Of a stretch of DNA of 64,000 nt, positions 26,876 to 36,853 are shown piece by piece. A model generated the notes under the pieces. That model worked only from the letters and a program-made list of their open reading frames with translations. It made no database searches and was not told the origin of the DNA. This DNA is from Halopseudomonas oceani (GTDB lineage Bacteria > Pseudomonadota > Gammaproteobacteria > Pseudomonadales > Pseudomonadaceae). Each line of letters opens with the position of its first letter. Within the stretch, counting starts at the first letter, position 1. The stretch is from NCBI RefSeq assembly GCF_002903165.1, contig NZ_PPSK01000011.1:1-64000 (forward strand). The letters are read 5' to 3'. Position numbers and translations under genes: made by a program.

Positions 26876-27888
26876 GGGTCTTTCCTGTCCTCGGGAGAAA
26901 GAGAATCGGGTTTGGCCAGCTGCAGCAGTTGCAGCTGAAAGCCGTTACGCAGGCCGATGTACTGGCTGTTGCCCGGACGCAGTCCGGCAGCCTCGGCCCA
27001 GCGCGCAATATCGTCCTGATCAAAGCCTAGCCAGAGATCGCCGCAGCTATCGCGTACCCAGCTCTGGTCATGGCTGCACAGTTCGGTCAGCACCAGACTG
27101 CCGCCGGGCTTGAGCAGCGCGGCAAAGCGCTTGAGTGCTTCAGCTGGCGCCGGCATGTGGTGCAGCACCATATTGCAGACCACGCAGTCGGCAGCAGGCA
27201 ATTGCTGGGGCTGCAGGGCATCGGCCAGCAGGCAGTCGACGTTGGTCAGACCTGCTTCATTGCATTGCTGGCGCGCGCGCTCAAGCATGGCGTCGGCGTT
27301 ATCGAGCGCGACCACGCGCTGGAAGCGGCTGGCCAGGCTCGGCAAGAAGCCGCCTTCGCCCGGACCGATTTCGATGGCCAAGTGCATGGCGGGCAGCGGC
27401 AGAGCGTCGATCAGGCTCAGCAGTGGCTCGCGGTAGATGCCGAAGTGGGCAATCAGGTCCTGTTGCGCCGGGGTGCCGTCGGCAAAGCGGGCGAAGAACT
27501 GTCGCGACAGCTCGGCGCGCTGGGCATGCACGGCGGCGATGGCCTGTTGCAGCTGGGTGTCGTCTGGCTGGTTGTCGAGTTCGCTCAGCAGCTGGCTGTG
27601 CAGGCGATGCCAGGGCTGGTCGCTGACCGGCAGGCTCCGGCGATAGAAGATCGAGTTGCCTTCACGCCGGGTGCTGACCAGGCCCGCGTTGGCCAGCACC
27701 TTGAGGTGGTGGCTCATGCCGGATTGGCGCATGTCGAAGATCTGCGCCAACTCCAGCACACCAAAGGAATCGCTGCGCAGCACGCGCAGGATATCCAGCC
27801 GCAACGCATCGCCCGCGGCCTTGCAAAAGGCGGCGAGGTCGTCGGTCTGGCTGGGTTTGGCGGCGGGAATGCGCGCAATCTGGTTCAT
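26872..27888 (-). CDS. ArsR-type regulator fused to SAM methyltransferase domain (SahR-like)
   Basis: A 338-residue fusion. Residues about 15-95 form an ArsR winged helix ([17 protein letters not shown], then [25 protein letters not shown]). Residues about 150-320 form a class I methyltransferase fold ([16 protein letters not shown] as SAM site, [32 protein letters not shown]). It lies upstream of metK with ATGA overlap and opposite tktA, as in P. aeruginosa PA0547. It corresponds well to SahR-type regulators of the methyl cycle, where SAH is the effector; I infer rather than prove that identity. Whether the methyltransferase part is active or a pure sensor is open. Start at 27888 chosen as the conserved MNQIARIP N-terminus. 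Confidence 0.88.
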   Translation of the reverse strand: MNQIARIPAAKPSQTDDLAAFCKAAGDALRLDILRVLRSDSFGVLELAQIFDMRQSGMSHHLKVLANAGLVSTRREGNSIFYRRSLPVSDQPWHRLHSQLLSELDNQPDDTQLQQAIAAVHAQRAELSRQFFARFADGTPAQQDLIAHFGIYREPLLSLIDALPLPAMHLAIEIGPGEGGFLPSLASRFQRVVALDNADAMLERARQQCNEAGLTNVDCLLADALQPQQLPAADCVVCNMVLHHMPAPAEALKRFAALLKPGGSLVLTELCSHDQSWVRDSCGDLWLGFDQDDIARWAEAAGLRPGNSQYIGLRNGFQLQLLQLAKPDSLSPEDRKDP

Positions 27889-27927
27889 GCGGCGCAGTGT
27901 AGTAGCGAACGGCCGGTGTCGCAACAG

Positions 27928-27951
27928 CTATATCAAAATACTTTGATATAG
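27928..27951. promoter_or_regulatory. Operator palindrome of the sahR-like/metK operon
   Basis: CTATATCAAA (27928-27937), 4-nt spacer, TTTGATATAG (27942-27951): a perfect 10-bp inverted repeat, 40 bp upstream of the regulator start and in the divergent region with tktA. Size and symmetry fit an ArsR-family dimer site. No second copy was noticed in the window. Confidence 0.75.
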
Positions 27952-28107
27952 GTCTGGCCGTTCGTCTGGCAAGAAAGCGATAAGCGCAGCTGAAACGGGG
28001 TTTTCGTTGCCGGGGACGGCGGATTGCGCGAAAATGCCCGCCTCTTTTTCCCGGCCAGTCGCTTTGCCGACTGAAAGCCCACGCCTTGCAAGCCACAGGA
28101 GTTGTTC

Positions 28108-30108
28108 ATGCCCAGTTGTCGTGACCGTGCCAATGCCATTCGTGCCCTCAGCATGGATGCCGTGCAGAAAGCCAACAGCGGCCACCCCGGTGCGCCCATG
28201 GGTATGGCGGATATCGCCGAAGTCCTGTGGCGCGACTATCTGAAGCACAACCCGGCCAACCCGAACTTTGCCGACCGCGACCGCTTTGTGCTGTCCAACG
28301 GTCACGGCTCCATGTTGATCTACTCCCTGCTGCACCTGACCGGCTATGACGTCAGTATCGACGACATCAAGAATTTCCGTCAGCTGCACAGCAAAACCCC
28401 GGGCCACCCCGAATACGGCTACACCCCGGGCGTTGAAACCACCACCGGCCCGCTGGGTCAGGGCATCGCCAATGCCGTGGGCATGGCGATTGCCGAGAAG
28501 GTGCTGGCGGCGCAGTTCAACCGCGAAGGCCATGAGGTGGTTGACCACAACACCTACGTGTTCCTGGGCGACGGCTGCATGATGGAAGGTATCTCCCACG
28601 AGGTGTCCTCGCTGGCAGGTACTCTGGGTCTGGGCAAGCTGGTCGCCTTCTACGACGACAACGGCATCTCCATCGACGGTGAAGTGGAAGGCTGGTTCAC
28701 CGACGACACGCCCAAGCGCTTCGAGGCTTACGGCTGGCAGGTCATCCGCAATGTCGACGGCCACGACGCTGACGAGATCAAGACCGCCATCGAAACCGCC
28801 CGCAAGAACACCGAGCAGCCGACGCTGATCTGCTGCAAAACCATCATCGGTTTCGGCTCGCCGAACAAGCAGGGCAAGGAAGAATGCCACGGCGCCGCAC
28901 TGGGCGAGGCGGAAATCGCCGCTACGCGTGAAGCGCTGAACTGGCCGCACGCCGCCTTTGAAATTCCGGCAGACATCAAAGCCGAGTGGGATGCCCACGA
29001 AGCCGGTGCCAAGGCTGAAGCCGCCTGGAATGACAAGTTCGCCGCCTATCAGGCTGCCTTCCCGGAACTGGCTGCTGAGCTGCAGCGCCGTCTGGCAGGT
29101 GACCTGCCGGCTGACTTCAGCGAAAAGGCTGATGCCTACATCGCCGAAGTCGTTGCCAAGGGCGAGACCATCGCCAGCCGCAAGGCCAGCCAGAACACCC
29201 TGAACGCCTTTGGCCCGCTGCTGCCGGAAATGCTCGGCGGCTCCGCTGACCTGGCCGGTTCCAACCTGACCCTGTGGAAGGGCTGCAAAGGCGTCGAGTC
29301 TGCAGACGCCTCCGGTAACTACCTGTTCTACGGCGTGCGTGAATTCGGCATGACCGCGATCATGAACGGTATCGCCCTGCACGGCGGCTTTGTGCCCTAC
29401 GGCGCGACCTTCCTGATCTTTATGGAATACGCTCGCAACGCGGTGCGCATGTCGGCACTGATGAAGCAGCGCGTGATCCACGTCTACACCCACGACTCCA
29501 TTGGTCTGGGCGAAGACGGCCCGACTCACCAGCCGATCGAGCAGCTGGCCAGCCTGCGTGGCACACCGAATCTTGACACCTGGCGCCCGGCTGACGCGGT
29601 TGAATCGGCGATTGCCTGGAAGTACGCGCTGGAGCGTGCCGACGGCCCGAGTGCGCTGGTCTTCTCGCGTCAGAACCTGCCGCACCAGAGCCGCGATGCT
29701 GAGCAACTGGCCAACGTCGCCCGTGGTGGTTACGTACTGAAGGACTGTGACGGCGAGCCCGAGCTGATCCTGATTGCCACCGGCTCCGAAGTTGGTCTGG
29801 CGGTTAACGCCTGGACTGCGCTGAACGAGCAGGGCCACAAGGTGCGCGTGGTGTCCATGCCGTCTACCAGCGTGTTCGACCAGCAAGACGCTGCCTACAA
29901 GCAGTCGGTGCTGCCGCTGGAAGTCGGTGCGCGCATTGCCATCGAAGCCTCCCACGCCGACTTCTGGTACAAGTACGTCGGCCTCGACGGCCGCATCATC
30001 GGCATGCAGAGCTTCGGCGAATCCGCTCCGGCTGCCGCGCTGTTCGAGGAGTTCGGTTTCACCCTCGATAACGTGCTGGCAGCGGCTGAAGAGCTGTTGG
30101 AAGACTAA
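28108..30108 (+). CDS. tktA: Transketolase
   Basis: A 666-residue thiamine-diphosphate enzyme exchanging two-carbon units between sugar phosphates. Family features: [20 protein letters not shown], the TPP motif [18 protein letters not shown] near residue 155, [20 protein letters not shown] near 470, and [12 protein letters not shown]. The ATG at 28108 has AGGAG upstream; a TTG two codons earlier is not needed. It heads the plus-strand tktA-epd-pgk-fba series and is divergent from the metK regulator, as in other Pseudomonas. Confidence 0.97.
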   Translation: MPSCRDRANAIRALSMDAVQKANSGHPGAPMGMADIAEVLWRDYLKHNPANPNFADRDRFVLSNGHGSMLIYSLLHLTGYDVSIDDIKNFRQLHSKTPGHPEYGYTPGVETTTGPLGQGIANAVGMAIAEKVLAAQFNREGHEVVDHNTYVFLGDGCMMEGISHEVSSLAGTLGLGKLVAFYDDNGISIDGEVEGWFTDDTPKRFEAYGWQVIRNVDGHDADEIKTAIETARKNTEQPTLICCKTIIGFGSPNKQGKEECHGAALGEAEIAATREALNWPHAAFEIPADIKAEWDAHEAGAKAEAAWNDKFAAYQAAFPELAAELQRRLAGDLPADFSEKADAYIAEVVAKGETIASRKASQNTLNAFGPLLPEMLGGSADLAGSNLTLWKGCKGVESADASGNYLFYGVREFGMTAIMNGIALHGGFVPYGATFLIFMEYARNAVRMSALMKQRVIHVYTHDSIGLGEDGPTHQPIEQLASLRGTPNLDTWRPADAVESAIAWKYALERADGPSALVFSRQNLPHQSRDAEQLANVARGGYVLKDCDGEPELILIATGSEVGLAVNAWTALNEQGHKVRVVSMPSTSVFDQQDAAYKQSVLPLEVGARIAIEASHADFWYKYVGLDGRIIGMQSFGESAPAAALFEEFGFTLDNVLAAAEELLED

Positions 30109-30111
30109 ACC

Positions 30112-30183
30112 AGCGGCAAGCCTCAAGCCTCAAGCTACAAGCGGCACTTCGCCTGCTTGCAGCTTGCAGCTTGCAGCTTGCAG
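30112..30183. repeat. Heptamer-hairpin element E6 (tktA-epd spacer)
   Basis: The cleanest copy. The left arm is five heptamers AGCNNCA (30112-30146: AGCGGCA, AGCCTCA, AGCCTCA, AGCTACA, AGCGGCA). A 9-nt loop follows, then the right arm of four perfect CTTGCAG units (30156-30183). It occupies almost the whole gap between the tktA stop and the epd ribosome site. Confidence 0.9.
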
Positions 30184-30202
30184 CCAGGCGGAGCCTGCTG
30201 TT

Positions 30203-31240
30203 ATGTCCCACCCACGTCCCTATAAAATTGCTCTGAACGGCTATGGTCGGATCGGTCGCTGCGTGCTGCGCGCGCTGCACGAGCGAGGGGACTTGGCGGT
30301 GCAGGTGGTGGCGCTGAACGATCTGGCCGACCGCGACAGCATTGAATACCTGACCCGCTTCGACTCCACCCACGGTCGCTTTCCGGGCGAGGTGCGAGTC
30401 AGCGGTGACTGCTTGCAGATCAATGGGCAGGCGATTCAGGTGCTGCGCGAGGCGGAACCGGAAGGGGTTGACTGGCGCGGGCTGGATATCGATCTGCTGC
30501 TGGAGTGTTCCGGCCAGTACACCACCCGTGAACAGGGGCTGCGCTTTGTTCACGCCGGGGTGCCGCGGGTGCTGTTTTCGCAGCCGATGGCAAGCGAAGA
30601 GGCGGTCGATGCAACGCTGGTGTATGGCGTTAACCAAGATAGCCTGCCGAGCGACGCCCGTCTGGTGTCCAACGCCTCCTGCACCACCAATTGCAGCGTG
30701 CCGCTGCTCAAGTTGCTGAACGAAGTGATCGGGCTGGAGTACGTTTCCATCACCACCATTCATTCGGCAATGAACGATCAGCCGGTGATCGACGCATACC
30801 ATCACGCTGACCTGCGCCGCACCCGTTCGGCATTCCAGTCGGTGATTCCGGTTTCCACTGGTTTGGCACGCGGCATCGAGCGGCTGCTGCCGGAGCTGGC
30901 CGGGCGCATTCAGGCCAAGGCCATCCGGGTACCGACGGTGAATGTGTCGGCGCTGGATATCACCCTGCAGACTGCGCGCGACACCAGTGCCGATGAGGTC
31001 AACGCGTTGCTGCGGGCCGCCGCTGAGGGCGATTACAAAGGCTTGCTCGATTACACCGAGCTGCCCCACGCCAGCTGTGATTTCAACCACGACCCGCATT
31101 CGGCGATTGTCGACGGCAGCCAGACCCGGGTATCCGGTCCGCGGCTGGTGAATCTGCTGGTCTGGTTTGATAACGAATGGGGCTTTGCCAACCGCATGCT
31201 GGATGTTGCCCAGTACTGGCTGGCGCAAACCACCGATTGA
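30203..31240 (+). CDS. epd: Erythrose-4-phosphate dehydrogenase
   Basis: A 345-residue GAPDH-family enzyme. N-terminal NAD site KIALNGYGRIGRCVLRAL, active-site SNASCTTNC near residue 157 and WFDNEWGFANRM at the C-terminus. Between tktA and pgk, the position and length match Epd, which makes 4-phosphoerythronate for pyridoxal phosphate synthesis; a glyceraldehyde-3-phosphate role cannot be excluded. The open frame extends upstream through repeat E6 into tktA, but coding starts at the ATG at 30203 with GGAG before it. Confidence 0.92.
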   Translation: MSHPRPYKIALNGYGRIGRCVLRALHERGDLAVQVVALNDLADRDSIEYLTRFDSTHGRFPGEVRVSGDCLQINGQAIQVLREAEPEGVDWRGLDIDLLLECSGQYTTREQGLRFVHAGVPRVLFSQPMASEEAVDATLVYGVNQDSLPSDARLVSNASCTTNCSVPLLKLLNEVIGLEYVSITTIHSAMNDQPVIDAYHHADLRRTRSAFQSVIPVSTGLARGIERLLPELAGRIQAKAIRVPTVNVSALDITLQTARDTSADEVNALLRAAAEGDYKGLLDYTELPHASCDFNHDPHSAIVDGSQTRVSGPRLVNLLVWFDNEWGFANRMLDVAQYWLAQTTD

Positions 31241-31299
31241 CTTGAGCGCGGCCACGGGCGGCGCCACTGATTAACCCTTATTGAACGAAGGAGCGGGCT

Positions 31300-32460
31300 A
31301 TGACCGTACTGACCATGAATGAGCTGGACCTGAACGGCCAGCGTGTACTGATTCGTGAAGACCTCAACGTGCCAGTTAAGAACGGCAAGGTCGCCAGCGA
31401 CGCGCGTATCGTTGCCTCCCTGCCTACCATCAAGCTGGCGCTGGAAAAGGGCGCCGCGGTCATGGTTTGCTCACACCTGGGTCGTCCGGAAGAGGGCGTG
31501 TTCAGTGAAGAGAACAGCCTGGCACCGGTCGCCGCTTACCTGAGCGAAGCGCTGGGCCGTGAAGTGCCGCTGGTGCGTGACTATCTTGGTGGTGTCGAGG
31601 TCAAGCCGGGCGAGCTGGTGCTGCTGGAAAACGTCCGCTTCAACAAGGGCGAGAAGAAGAACACCGACGAACTGGCTCAGCAGTACGCGGCGCTGTGCGA
31701 CGTGTTCGTGATGGACGCCTTTGGTACTGCCCACCGCGCCCAGGGTTCCACCCACGGTGTTGCCAAGTTTGCCAAGATCGCCTGTGCTGGCCCGCTGCTG
31801 GCTGCTGAGTTGGACGCGCTGGCCAAGGCGCTGGACAAGCCGGCCCGCCCGATGGTGGCGATTGTTGCCGGCTCCAAGGTCTCGACCAAACTGGACGTAC
31901 TGACCGCGCTGTCGGACAAGTGCGACCAGCTGATCGTCGGCGGCGGCATTGCCAACACCTTCCTGGCTGCAGCCGGTTACAAGGTTGGCAAGTCGCTGTA
32001 TGAGGCCGATCTGGTCGATACCGCCAAAGCCATTGCCGCCAAGGTCAGCGTGCCGCTGCCGGTCGACGTGGTGGTGGCCAAGGAATTTGCCGAGTCCGCC
32101 ACTGCCACTGTCAAGGCCGTCGCTGACGTGGCTGACGACGACATGATTCTCGACATCGGTCCGCAGACTGCAGCGCAGTTTGGCGAGATGCTCAAAGCCT
32201 CCGGCACCATCCTCTGGAACGGCCCGGTTGGCGTATTCGAGTTCGACCAGTTCGGCGAAGGCACCAAGGCGCTGGCGCACGCCATCGCTGCCAGTGAGGG
32301 CTTCTCGATTGCCGGTGGTGGTGACACCCTGGCTGCCATCGACAAGTACGGTGTTGCCGAGCAGATTTCCTATATCTCCACCGGTGGTGGCGCCTTCCTC
32401 GAGTTCGTCGAGGGCAAGGTACTGCCGGCTGTCGAGATTCTGGAGCAGCGTGCGCGCTAA
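31300..32460 (+). CDS. pgk: Phosphoglycerate kinase
   Basis: A 386-residue two-lobed kinase of glycolysis and gluconeogenesis. Signatures: [12 protein letters not shown], the basic patch around [35 protein letters not shown] and the nucleotide loop [10 protein letters not shown] near 345. Length is normal. GGAG precedes the start. It follows epd by 59 nt and is followed by repeat E7 and fba. Confidence 0.97.
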   Translation: MTVLTMNELDLNGQRVLIREDLNVPVKNGKVASDARIVASLPTIKLALEKGAAVMVCSHLGRPEEGVFSEENSLAPVAAYLSEALGREVPLVRDYLGGVEVKPGELVLLENVRFNKGEKKNTDELAQQYAALCDVFVMDAFGTAHRAQGSTHGVAKFAKIACAGPLLAAELDALAKALDKPARPMVAIVAGSKVSTKLDVLTALSDKCDQLIVGGGIANTFLAAAGYKVGKSLYEADLVDTAKAIAAKVSVPLPVDVVVAKEFAESATATVKAVADVADDDMILDIGPQTAAQFGEMLKASGTILWNGPVGVFEFDQFGEGTKALAHAIAASEGFSIAGGGDTLAAIDKYGVAEQISYISTGGGAFLEFVEGKVLPAVEILEQRAR

Positions 32461-32464
32461 GCGC

Positions 32465-32574
32465 AGCTGCAAGCCTCAAGCTGCAAGCGGCAAGGGGTGA
32501 CCAGCCTCAGGTCAGGCGGGTAGACTGTCGGGATCGCCCGGACAGCTTGCCGCTTGGGGCTTGTCGCTTGCCGC
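32465..32574. repeat. Heptamer-hairpin element E7 (pgk-fba spacer)
   Basis: Left arm of four heptamers (32465-32492: AGCTGCA, AGCCTCA, AGCTGCA, AGCGGCA), core with a bulged hairpin at about 32525-32545, right arm TGCCGCT, TGGGGCT, TGTCGCT, TGCCGC (32548-32574). It lies between pgk and fba and would be part of any joint transcript. Confidence 0.83.
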
Positions 32575-32602
32575 AACGACTTTTTTAACGGAGAGATTGA
32601 TT

Positions 32603-33667
32603 ATGGCTCTTATCAGCCTGCGCCAGATGCTCGACCACGCCGCCGAATACGGTTACGGCGTGCCCGCTTTCAACGTCAACAACCTGGAGCAGATGCGCGC
32701 CATTATGGAAGCGGCCGACAAGACCGATTCCCCGGTGATCGTGCAGGCCTCTGCCGGTGCCCGCAAGTACGCTGGTGCGCCCTTCCTGCGTCATCTGATT
32801 CTGGCCGCGATCGAAGAGTTTCCTCACATTCCGGTGTGCATGCACCAGGATCACGGTACCAGCCCTGACGTGTGCCAGCGCTCGATCCAGCTGGGTTTCA
32901 GCTCGGTGATGATGGACGGCTCGTTGAAGGAAGACGGCAAGACCCCGGCCGACTACGACTACAACGTCCGCGTGACCCAGCAGACTGTGGCGTTCGCCCA
33001 CGCCTGCGGTGTGTCTGTAGAAGGCGAACTGGGCTGCCTGGGCAGCCTGGAAACGGGTATGGCGGGTGAAGAAGACGGCGTTGGCGCCGAAGGCGTGCTG
33101 GACCACAGCCAGCTGCTGACCGATCCGGAAGAAGCCGCGGCCTTCGTCAAGGCCACTCAGGTTGATGCTCTGGCGATTGCCATCGGCACCAGCCACGGCG
33201 CCTACAAGTTCACCAAGCCGCCGACGGGCGATGTGCTGTCAATCGAGCGCATCAAGGAAATCCACAAGCGCATCCCCAACACCCACCTGGTAATGCACGG
33301 TTCCTCCTCGGTTCCGCAGGAGTGGCTGAAGGTGATCAACGAGTTCGGCGGCGACATCAAGGAAACCTATGGCGTGCCGGTCGAAGAGATCGTTGAGGGC
33401 ATCAAGCACGGCGTGCGCAAGGTCAACATCGATACCGACCTGCGTCTGGCGTCCACCGGTGCCATGCGCCGCATGATGGCCGAGCACCCGAGCGAGTTCG
33501 ACCCGCGCAAGTTCTTCGCCAAGACCATCGACGCCATGCGCGACATCTGTATCGCCCGCTACGAAGCCTTCGGCACCGCCGGCAATGCCTCGAAGATCAA
33601 GCCGATCTCCCTGGAAGGCATGTTCCAGCGTTACGCCAGCGGCGAGCTGGAAGCCAAGGTTAACTGA
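32603..33667 (+). CDS. fba: Fructose-bisphosphate aldolase, class II
   Basis: A 354-residue zinc aldolase interconverting fructose-1,6-bisphosphate and triose phosphates. It shows [14 protein letters not shown], the catalytic and zinc-binding [33 protein letters not shown] and the DTDLRLAST phosphate-binding region. GGAGAG precedes the ATG at 32603. It ends the tktA-epd-pgk-fba block and is followed by a strong terminator. Confidence 0.97.
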   Translation: MALISLRQMLDHAAEYGYGVPAFNVNNLEQMRAIMEAADKTDSPVIVQASAGARKYAGAPFLRHLILAAIEEFPHIPVCMHQDHGTSPDVCQRSIQLGFSSVMMDGSLKEDGKTPADYDYNVRVTQQTVAFAHACGVSVEGELGCLGSLETGMAGEEDGVGAEGVLDHSQLLTDPEEAAAFVKATQVDALAIAIGTSHGAYKFTKPPTGDVLSIERIKEIHKRIPNTHLVMHGSSSVPQEWLKVINEFGGDIKETYGVPVEEIVEGIKHGVRKVNIDTDLRLASTGAMRRMMAEHPSEFDPRKFFAKTIDAMRDICIARYEAFGTAGNASKIKPISLEGMFQRYASGELEAKVN

Positions 33668-33676
33668 GCACTGAAG

Positions 33677-33699
33677 GGGCGGCGCAAGCCGCCCTTTTT
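33677..33699 (+). terminator. Rho-independent terminator after fba
   Basis: 7-bp stem GGGCGGC (33677-33683) with GCCGCCC (33688-33694), GCAA tetraloop, five T residues (33695-33699). Confidence 0.92.
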
Positions 33700-33715
33700 G
33701 CAGCAGGACAGAGAT

Positions 33716-34000
33716 ATGAGCAATCAGGACGAACAGGACGACGAGTCCTTCGCCGAGGCCCGCCTGATCGAAGCGATCGAGAATCAGCTGGCTGCCGGTG
33801 AGCCACCTGCTGCGCAGGCGACCATGAACAAGCTGACGCTGGTTGGCTATGCGCGCGAGGATATTCTCGACTTGATGGCGCAGGTTCTGGCCCACAGCAT
33901 CAATCAGATGCTGGAGCAGGACAGTGCTTTTGATACACCCGCCTACGAGCAGGCATTGCGCAATCTGCCGACCTTGCCCGATGGAACTGACGCGAGCTAA
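33716..34000 (+). CDS. Small acidic hypothetical protein
   Basis: A 94-residue soluble protein I cannot assign. It begins with an acidic stretch (SNQDEQDDESFAEARLIEAIENQL) and continues with helical sequence (ATMNKLTLVGYAREDILDLMAQVLAHSINQML). The start at 33716 follows a GGACAGAG-type site; the longer open frame runs back through the fba terminator and is unlikely. It precedes the membrane protein gene at 34031 by 30 nt, so the two may form an operon. Confidence 0.7.
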   Translation: MSNQDEQDDESFAEARLIEAIENQLAAGEPPAAQATMNKLTLVGYAREDILDLMAQVLAHSINQMLEQDSAFDTPAYEQALRNLPTLPDGTDAS

Positions 34001-34030
34001 GCGCTCGCACTGCGTAACAGGATAACGACA

Positions 34031-34504
34031 ATGAAATTGATGACCGTGCTGCGGATCGTCTTCCTCTATCTGCTGGCTGTGCTGGTGGCGACCCTGCTGG
34101 GCTCCCTGGTACAGACTCAGTTCAATCTGGCTGCGCTGCAGGCCATGGATGTGCCGGTTGATCTGGCCACCCGCATGCAGACCAGCCTGCAGGACCTGCT
34201 GTCCTTCACCCCGATTTTCGTCATCATGGTAGCGGCCACCCTGCTGCTGGCGCTGCCGCTGGCCGAGGCGCTCGGCCGCATCTTCAAGCCCTGGCGCTGG
34301 CTGCTGTATTTCCTCGCCGGTTTCGTCGGTATCTGGGCGGCCTTCAGTCTGGCCAATACCCTGCTGCCGATGCCGACCTTTATCGCCGCGACCCGTGAAG
34401 CGCCCGGTTTGCTGAGCATGATGGCCGCTGTTGGTCTGGGTTCGGCGCTGTTCGGCCGTTTGACAAAACCCAAGGCGCGGCGCGGATTGCGCGTGCTCGG
34501 TTGA
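34031..34504 (+). CDS. Small integral membrane protein, unknown
   Basis: A 157-residue protein with about four membrane helices (near 6-28, 58-80, 88-108 and 125-142) and no recognised family. The C-terminus is basic (LTKPKARRGLRVLG), which suggests a cytoplasmic tail. It lies between the small acidic protein and the sugar dehydrogenase, with short gaps on both sides, all on the plus strand. Confidence 0.72.
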   Translation: MKLMTVLRIVFLYLLAVLVATLLGSLVQTQFNLAALQAMDVPVDLATRMQTSLQDLLSFTPIFVIMVAATLLLALPLAEALGRIFKPWRWLLYFLAGFVGIWAAFSLANTLLPMPTFIAATREAPGLLSMMAAVGLGSALFGRLTKPKARRGLRVLG

Positions 34505-34523
34505 GTCTGCAAGGAGACAGTTT

Positions 34524-35618
34524 ATGAAAAGACGTACTCTGATTGGCGCCGCTCTGGCGCTCTCTACCGGCTTCGCCAGCGCAGCGGATTACCGCATCGA
34601 GACCGTGGCCGACGGCTTGGCCAACCCGTGGTCGCTGGCGTTTCTGCCCGACGGCGGCATGCTGGTGACCGAGCGAGCCGGGCGCCTGCGCCTGATCGAT
34701 GCTGATGGCGCGCTGCGCGCCGAGCCGGTTGCCGGTGTGCCCGAGGCCTTCGTCAACAGTCAGGCAGGCCTGATGGAGGTGGCGCTGGCACCTGATTTCG
34801 CTGAATCTGGCGAGCTGTTCCTCAGCTACAGCTGCGGCACGCTGGAAGCCAACCACACTTGCCTGGCGGCGGCGACCTTTAATGGCACGGCGCTGGAAAA
34901 TGCCCACGAGATCTTCCGCGTGCAGCCAGCCAAACGGGGCAGCGCGCACTATGGTGGGCGCATCGCTTTTCTGCCAGACAATACCCTGCTGCTGACGCTT
35001 GGGGATGGCTTTGATTACCGCGAGCAGGCGCAGAACACCGGTAACCATCTGGGCAGCATCGTGCGCCTCAATCGCGATGGCTCGGCGCCGGCTGACAATC
35101 CCTTTGTGGCGCAGCAGGGCGCGTTGCCTGAGCTGTACAGCATCGGCCACCGCAATGTGCAGGGGATCGTGGTGGACGGCGAAGGTCGAGTGTTCAGCCA
35201 CGAACACGGCCCGCGCGGTGGCGACGAGCTGAATCTGATTCAGGCTGGACATAACTACGGCTGGCCGAAGATCACCTACGGTGTCGATTACAACGGCGCG
35301 CAGATTTCGCCCTACACCGAATTGCCGGGGCTTGAGCAGCCGCTGACCTACTGGGTACCGTCAATTGCGCCCTCCGGTATGGCGCTGTATCAGGGGGATC
35401 TTTTCCCTGAATGGCAGGGCAACTTGCTGATCTCTGCCCTGGCGGGCAAGGAAGTCCGTCGAGTGGTGCTGGATGGCGAAAAGGTCAGCACTCAGGAGTC
35501 GCTGTTTACCGAGCTGGGTCAGCGCTTTCGTGATGTGCGCAGCGGCCCGGATGGGGCCGTCTATCTGTTGACCGACAGCCCGGCTGGCAAGGTGCTGCGG
35601 GTACTGCCGGCCAACTGA
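34524..35618 (+). CDS. PQQ-type soluble aldose sugar dehydrogenase
   Basis: A 364-residue periplasmic six-bladed beta-propeller of the sGDH/YliI family. A signal peptide (MKRRTLIGAALALSTGFASA) is followed by GLANPWSLAFLPDGGMLVTERAGRLR, the active-site style GGRIAFLPDNTLLLTLGDG, YSIGHRNVQGIVVD and SHEHGPRGGDELN, where the His and Arg residues usually contact PQQ and sugar. It should oxidise aldoses to lactones with electrons to the respiratory chain. GGAG precedes the start. No pqq genes are in the window. Confidence 0.9.
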   Translation: MKRRTLIGAALALSTGFASAADYRIETVADGLANPWSLAFLPDGGMLVTERAGRLRLIDADGALRAEPVAGVPEAFVNSQAGLMEVALAPDFAESGELFLSYSCGTLEANHTCLAAATFNGTALENAHEIFRVQPAKRGSAHYGGRIAFLPDNTLLLTLGDGFDYREQAQNTGNHLGSIVRLNRDGSAPADNPFVAQQGALPELYSIGHRNVQGIVVDGEGRVFSHEHGPRGGDELNLIQAGHNYGWPKITYGVDYNGAQISPYTELPGLEQPLTYWVPSIAPSGMALYQGDLFPEWQGNLLISALAGKEVRRVVLDGEKVSTQESLFTELGQRFRDVRSGPDGAVYLLTDSPAGKVLRVLPAN

Positions 35619-35623
35619 AGCTG

Positions 35624-36652
35624 CTAGCTGGTTGCCTGGCTGCGTTGCCGGTAGGCGCGCGGCGGGCAGCCCAGCCAACGCCGGAAGGTGCGGCTGAAAT
35701 TGCTGGTGTCCTGATAGCCGAGTCGCTCGGCAATCAACTCCACGCTCAACTCCGTATGCTCAAGCAGCCAGCACGCCTGATCGCTGCGAACCTCGTCCAG
35801 TAATTGCTGAAAGCGCACGCCTTCGTTGCCCAGGTGGCGAATCAGTGTGCGCGGGGTCATGTGCTCCAGCTCCGCCATTTGTGCCAAGGTGGGGTAGCGG
35901 TACTCACAGCTCAACAGACGTTTCTTGATCCGCTCACTCAGGTCGCCACCACGGCGCTGGTGCTGCAGCTGGTGCTCGCAATCGCGCAGAGCCTGGCGGT
36001 GTACGTCCGGATCGGCGCCCAGGCATGCCTGTTCAAACAATCCTGCTGGCAAGTGCAAGCGCAGTGCATCGCTTCCGAATATCCATCTTCCGACATAACC
36101 GGCGACCTGATCTGTCCAGTCCGGCCGCGGCAGCGGCCACTCGAGGGTGACCTCCTGCTGCAGCGGCTGGCCGCTGACGGTCTCCAGCAGGCGCAACATG
36201 GCATTGGTGAAATGGCCGAGCACGTATTCGCGTAGCCGCAGCGGCATTTGCTCTTCGTCCAGCCGCAGAACGGGTGGCTCATGCTGCTCGATAACAAAAT
36301 GGCCAAGGTGCTGGCGCAGGGTGGAGTACTGCTCAATGACCTCGACCGCGGCACCGATAGTCGGGGCGGTGACTGCGGCGTATCCACCGGGTCCGTGCGC
36401 CGAGACATCGGTGTGCATGCCAACGGCAAAGCCGAGACCGGGGTGGCCGGTCAGAGCGATGGCGCTGTCGAGTAGCTTGCTGAGCGTTTCCAGGCTGAGG
36501 AACTGGTTATCCTGTTGCAACGCATCCCAGTCGACGTCGCTGGCGGCGCGGATGGCATCAGCGGTGAAACCGAGGCGTCGGAGCTCTGCGTGTACCAGGC
36601 GCGTATAGACAGGGTGTGCAGCTGGACTCAGCCAGGACTGGTCGGGGGGCAT
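35624..36652 (-). CDS. AraC-family regulator, probable alkB regulator
   Basis: A 342-residue regulator. The N-terminal two thirds resemble the arabinose-binding-like domain of OruR/ArgR-type AraC proteins (LETLSKLLDSAIALTGHPGLGFAVGM, GPGGYAAVTAPTIGAAVEVI). Residues about 235-335 hold the two HTH motifs (TLAQMAELEHMTPRTLIRHL and SVELIAERLGYQDTSNFSRTFRRW, then GCPPRAYR). It is divergent from alkB, so control of alkane oxidation is a fair inference. The ATG at 36652 is preferred; a GTG at 36694 in the same frame is possible. Confidence 0.82.
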   Translation of the reverse strand: MPPDQSWLSPAAHPVYTRLVHAELRRLGFTADAIRAASDVDWDALQQDNQFLSLETLSKLLDSAIALTGHPGLGFAVGMHTDVSAHGPGGYAAVTAPTIGAAVEVIEQYSTLRQHLGHFVIEQHEPPVLRLDEEQMPLRLREYVLGHFTNAMLRLLETVSGQPLQQEVTLEWPLPRPDWTDQVAGYVGRWIFGSDALRLHLPAGLFEQACLGADPDVHRQALRDCEHQLQHQRRGGDLSERIKKRLLSCEYRYPTLAQMAELEHMTPRTLIRHLGNEGVRFQQLLDEVRSDQACWLLEHTELSVELIAERLGYQDTSNFSRTFRRWLGCPPRAYRQRSQATS

Positions 36653-36853
36653 GGTCGGCCTTGCTGTTATTGTTGGTTGAGGGGACGCGTCCACTGCCTG
36701 TCACAATATGACGGTTTATTGCCGCTTGCAACGGGTGGAGCTCTGCGGCTGCAAGCGCATGATGCGATCAGGCACTTATTGCTTGCGGGCGTACGAGCTG
36801 CAGGCAGTGCGTGTGCTGTATCCCTGAAAACACAACAAGAAGAGGGTGAAGGC
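36653..36853. promoter_or_regulatory. alkB upstream region with inverted repeat
   Basis: The divergent region carries CGCTTGCA (36723-36730) facing TGCAAGCG (36750-36757), 19 nt apart, plus a further GCTTGCG copy near 36781. It may be the regulator's site or a decayed heptamer-repeat element. No convincing -35/-10 pair was chosen. Confidence 0.35.

Noticed and set aside
27928..30126. 732-residue open frame antisense to tktA
   Set aside because: It mirrors transketolase codons in a GC-rich gene, has no family resemblance and would cover the operator palindrome. The same holds for antisense frames at 2660-4036, 6348-7811, 9531-10535 and 23657-24889.
30112..30183. CRISPR-like array from the regular heptamers
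   Set aside because: Units are only 7 nt with no unique spacers and no cas genes. They form an inverted, not direct, array.
36721..36757. Eighth heptamer element upstream of alkB
   Set aside because: It has only single 8-bp arms without tandem units, so I kept it as a possible operator or decayed copy and did not count it in the family.
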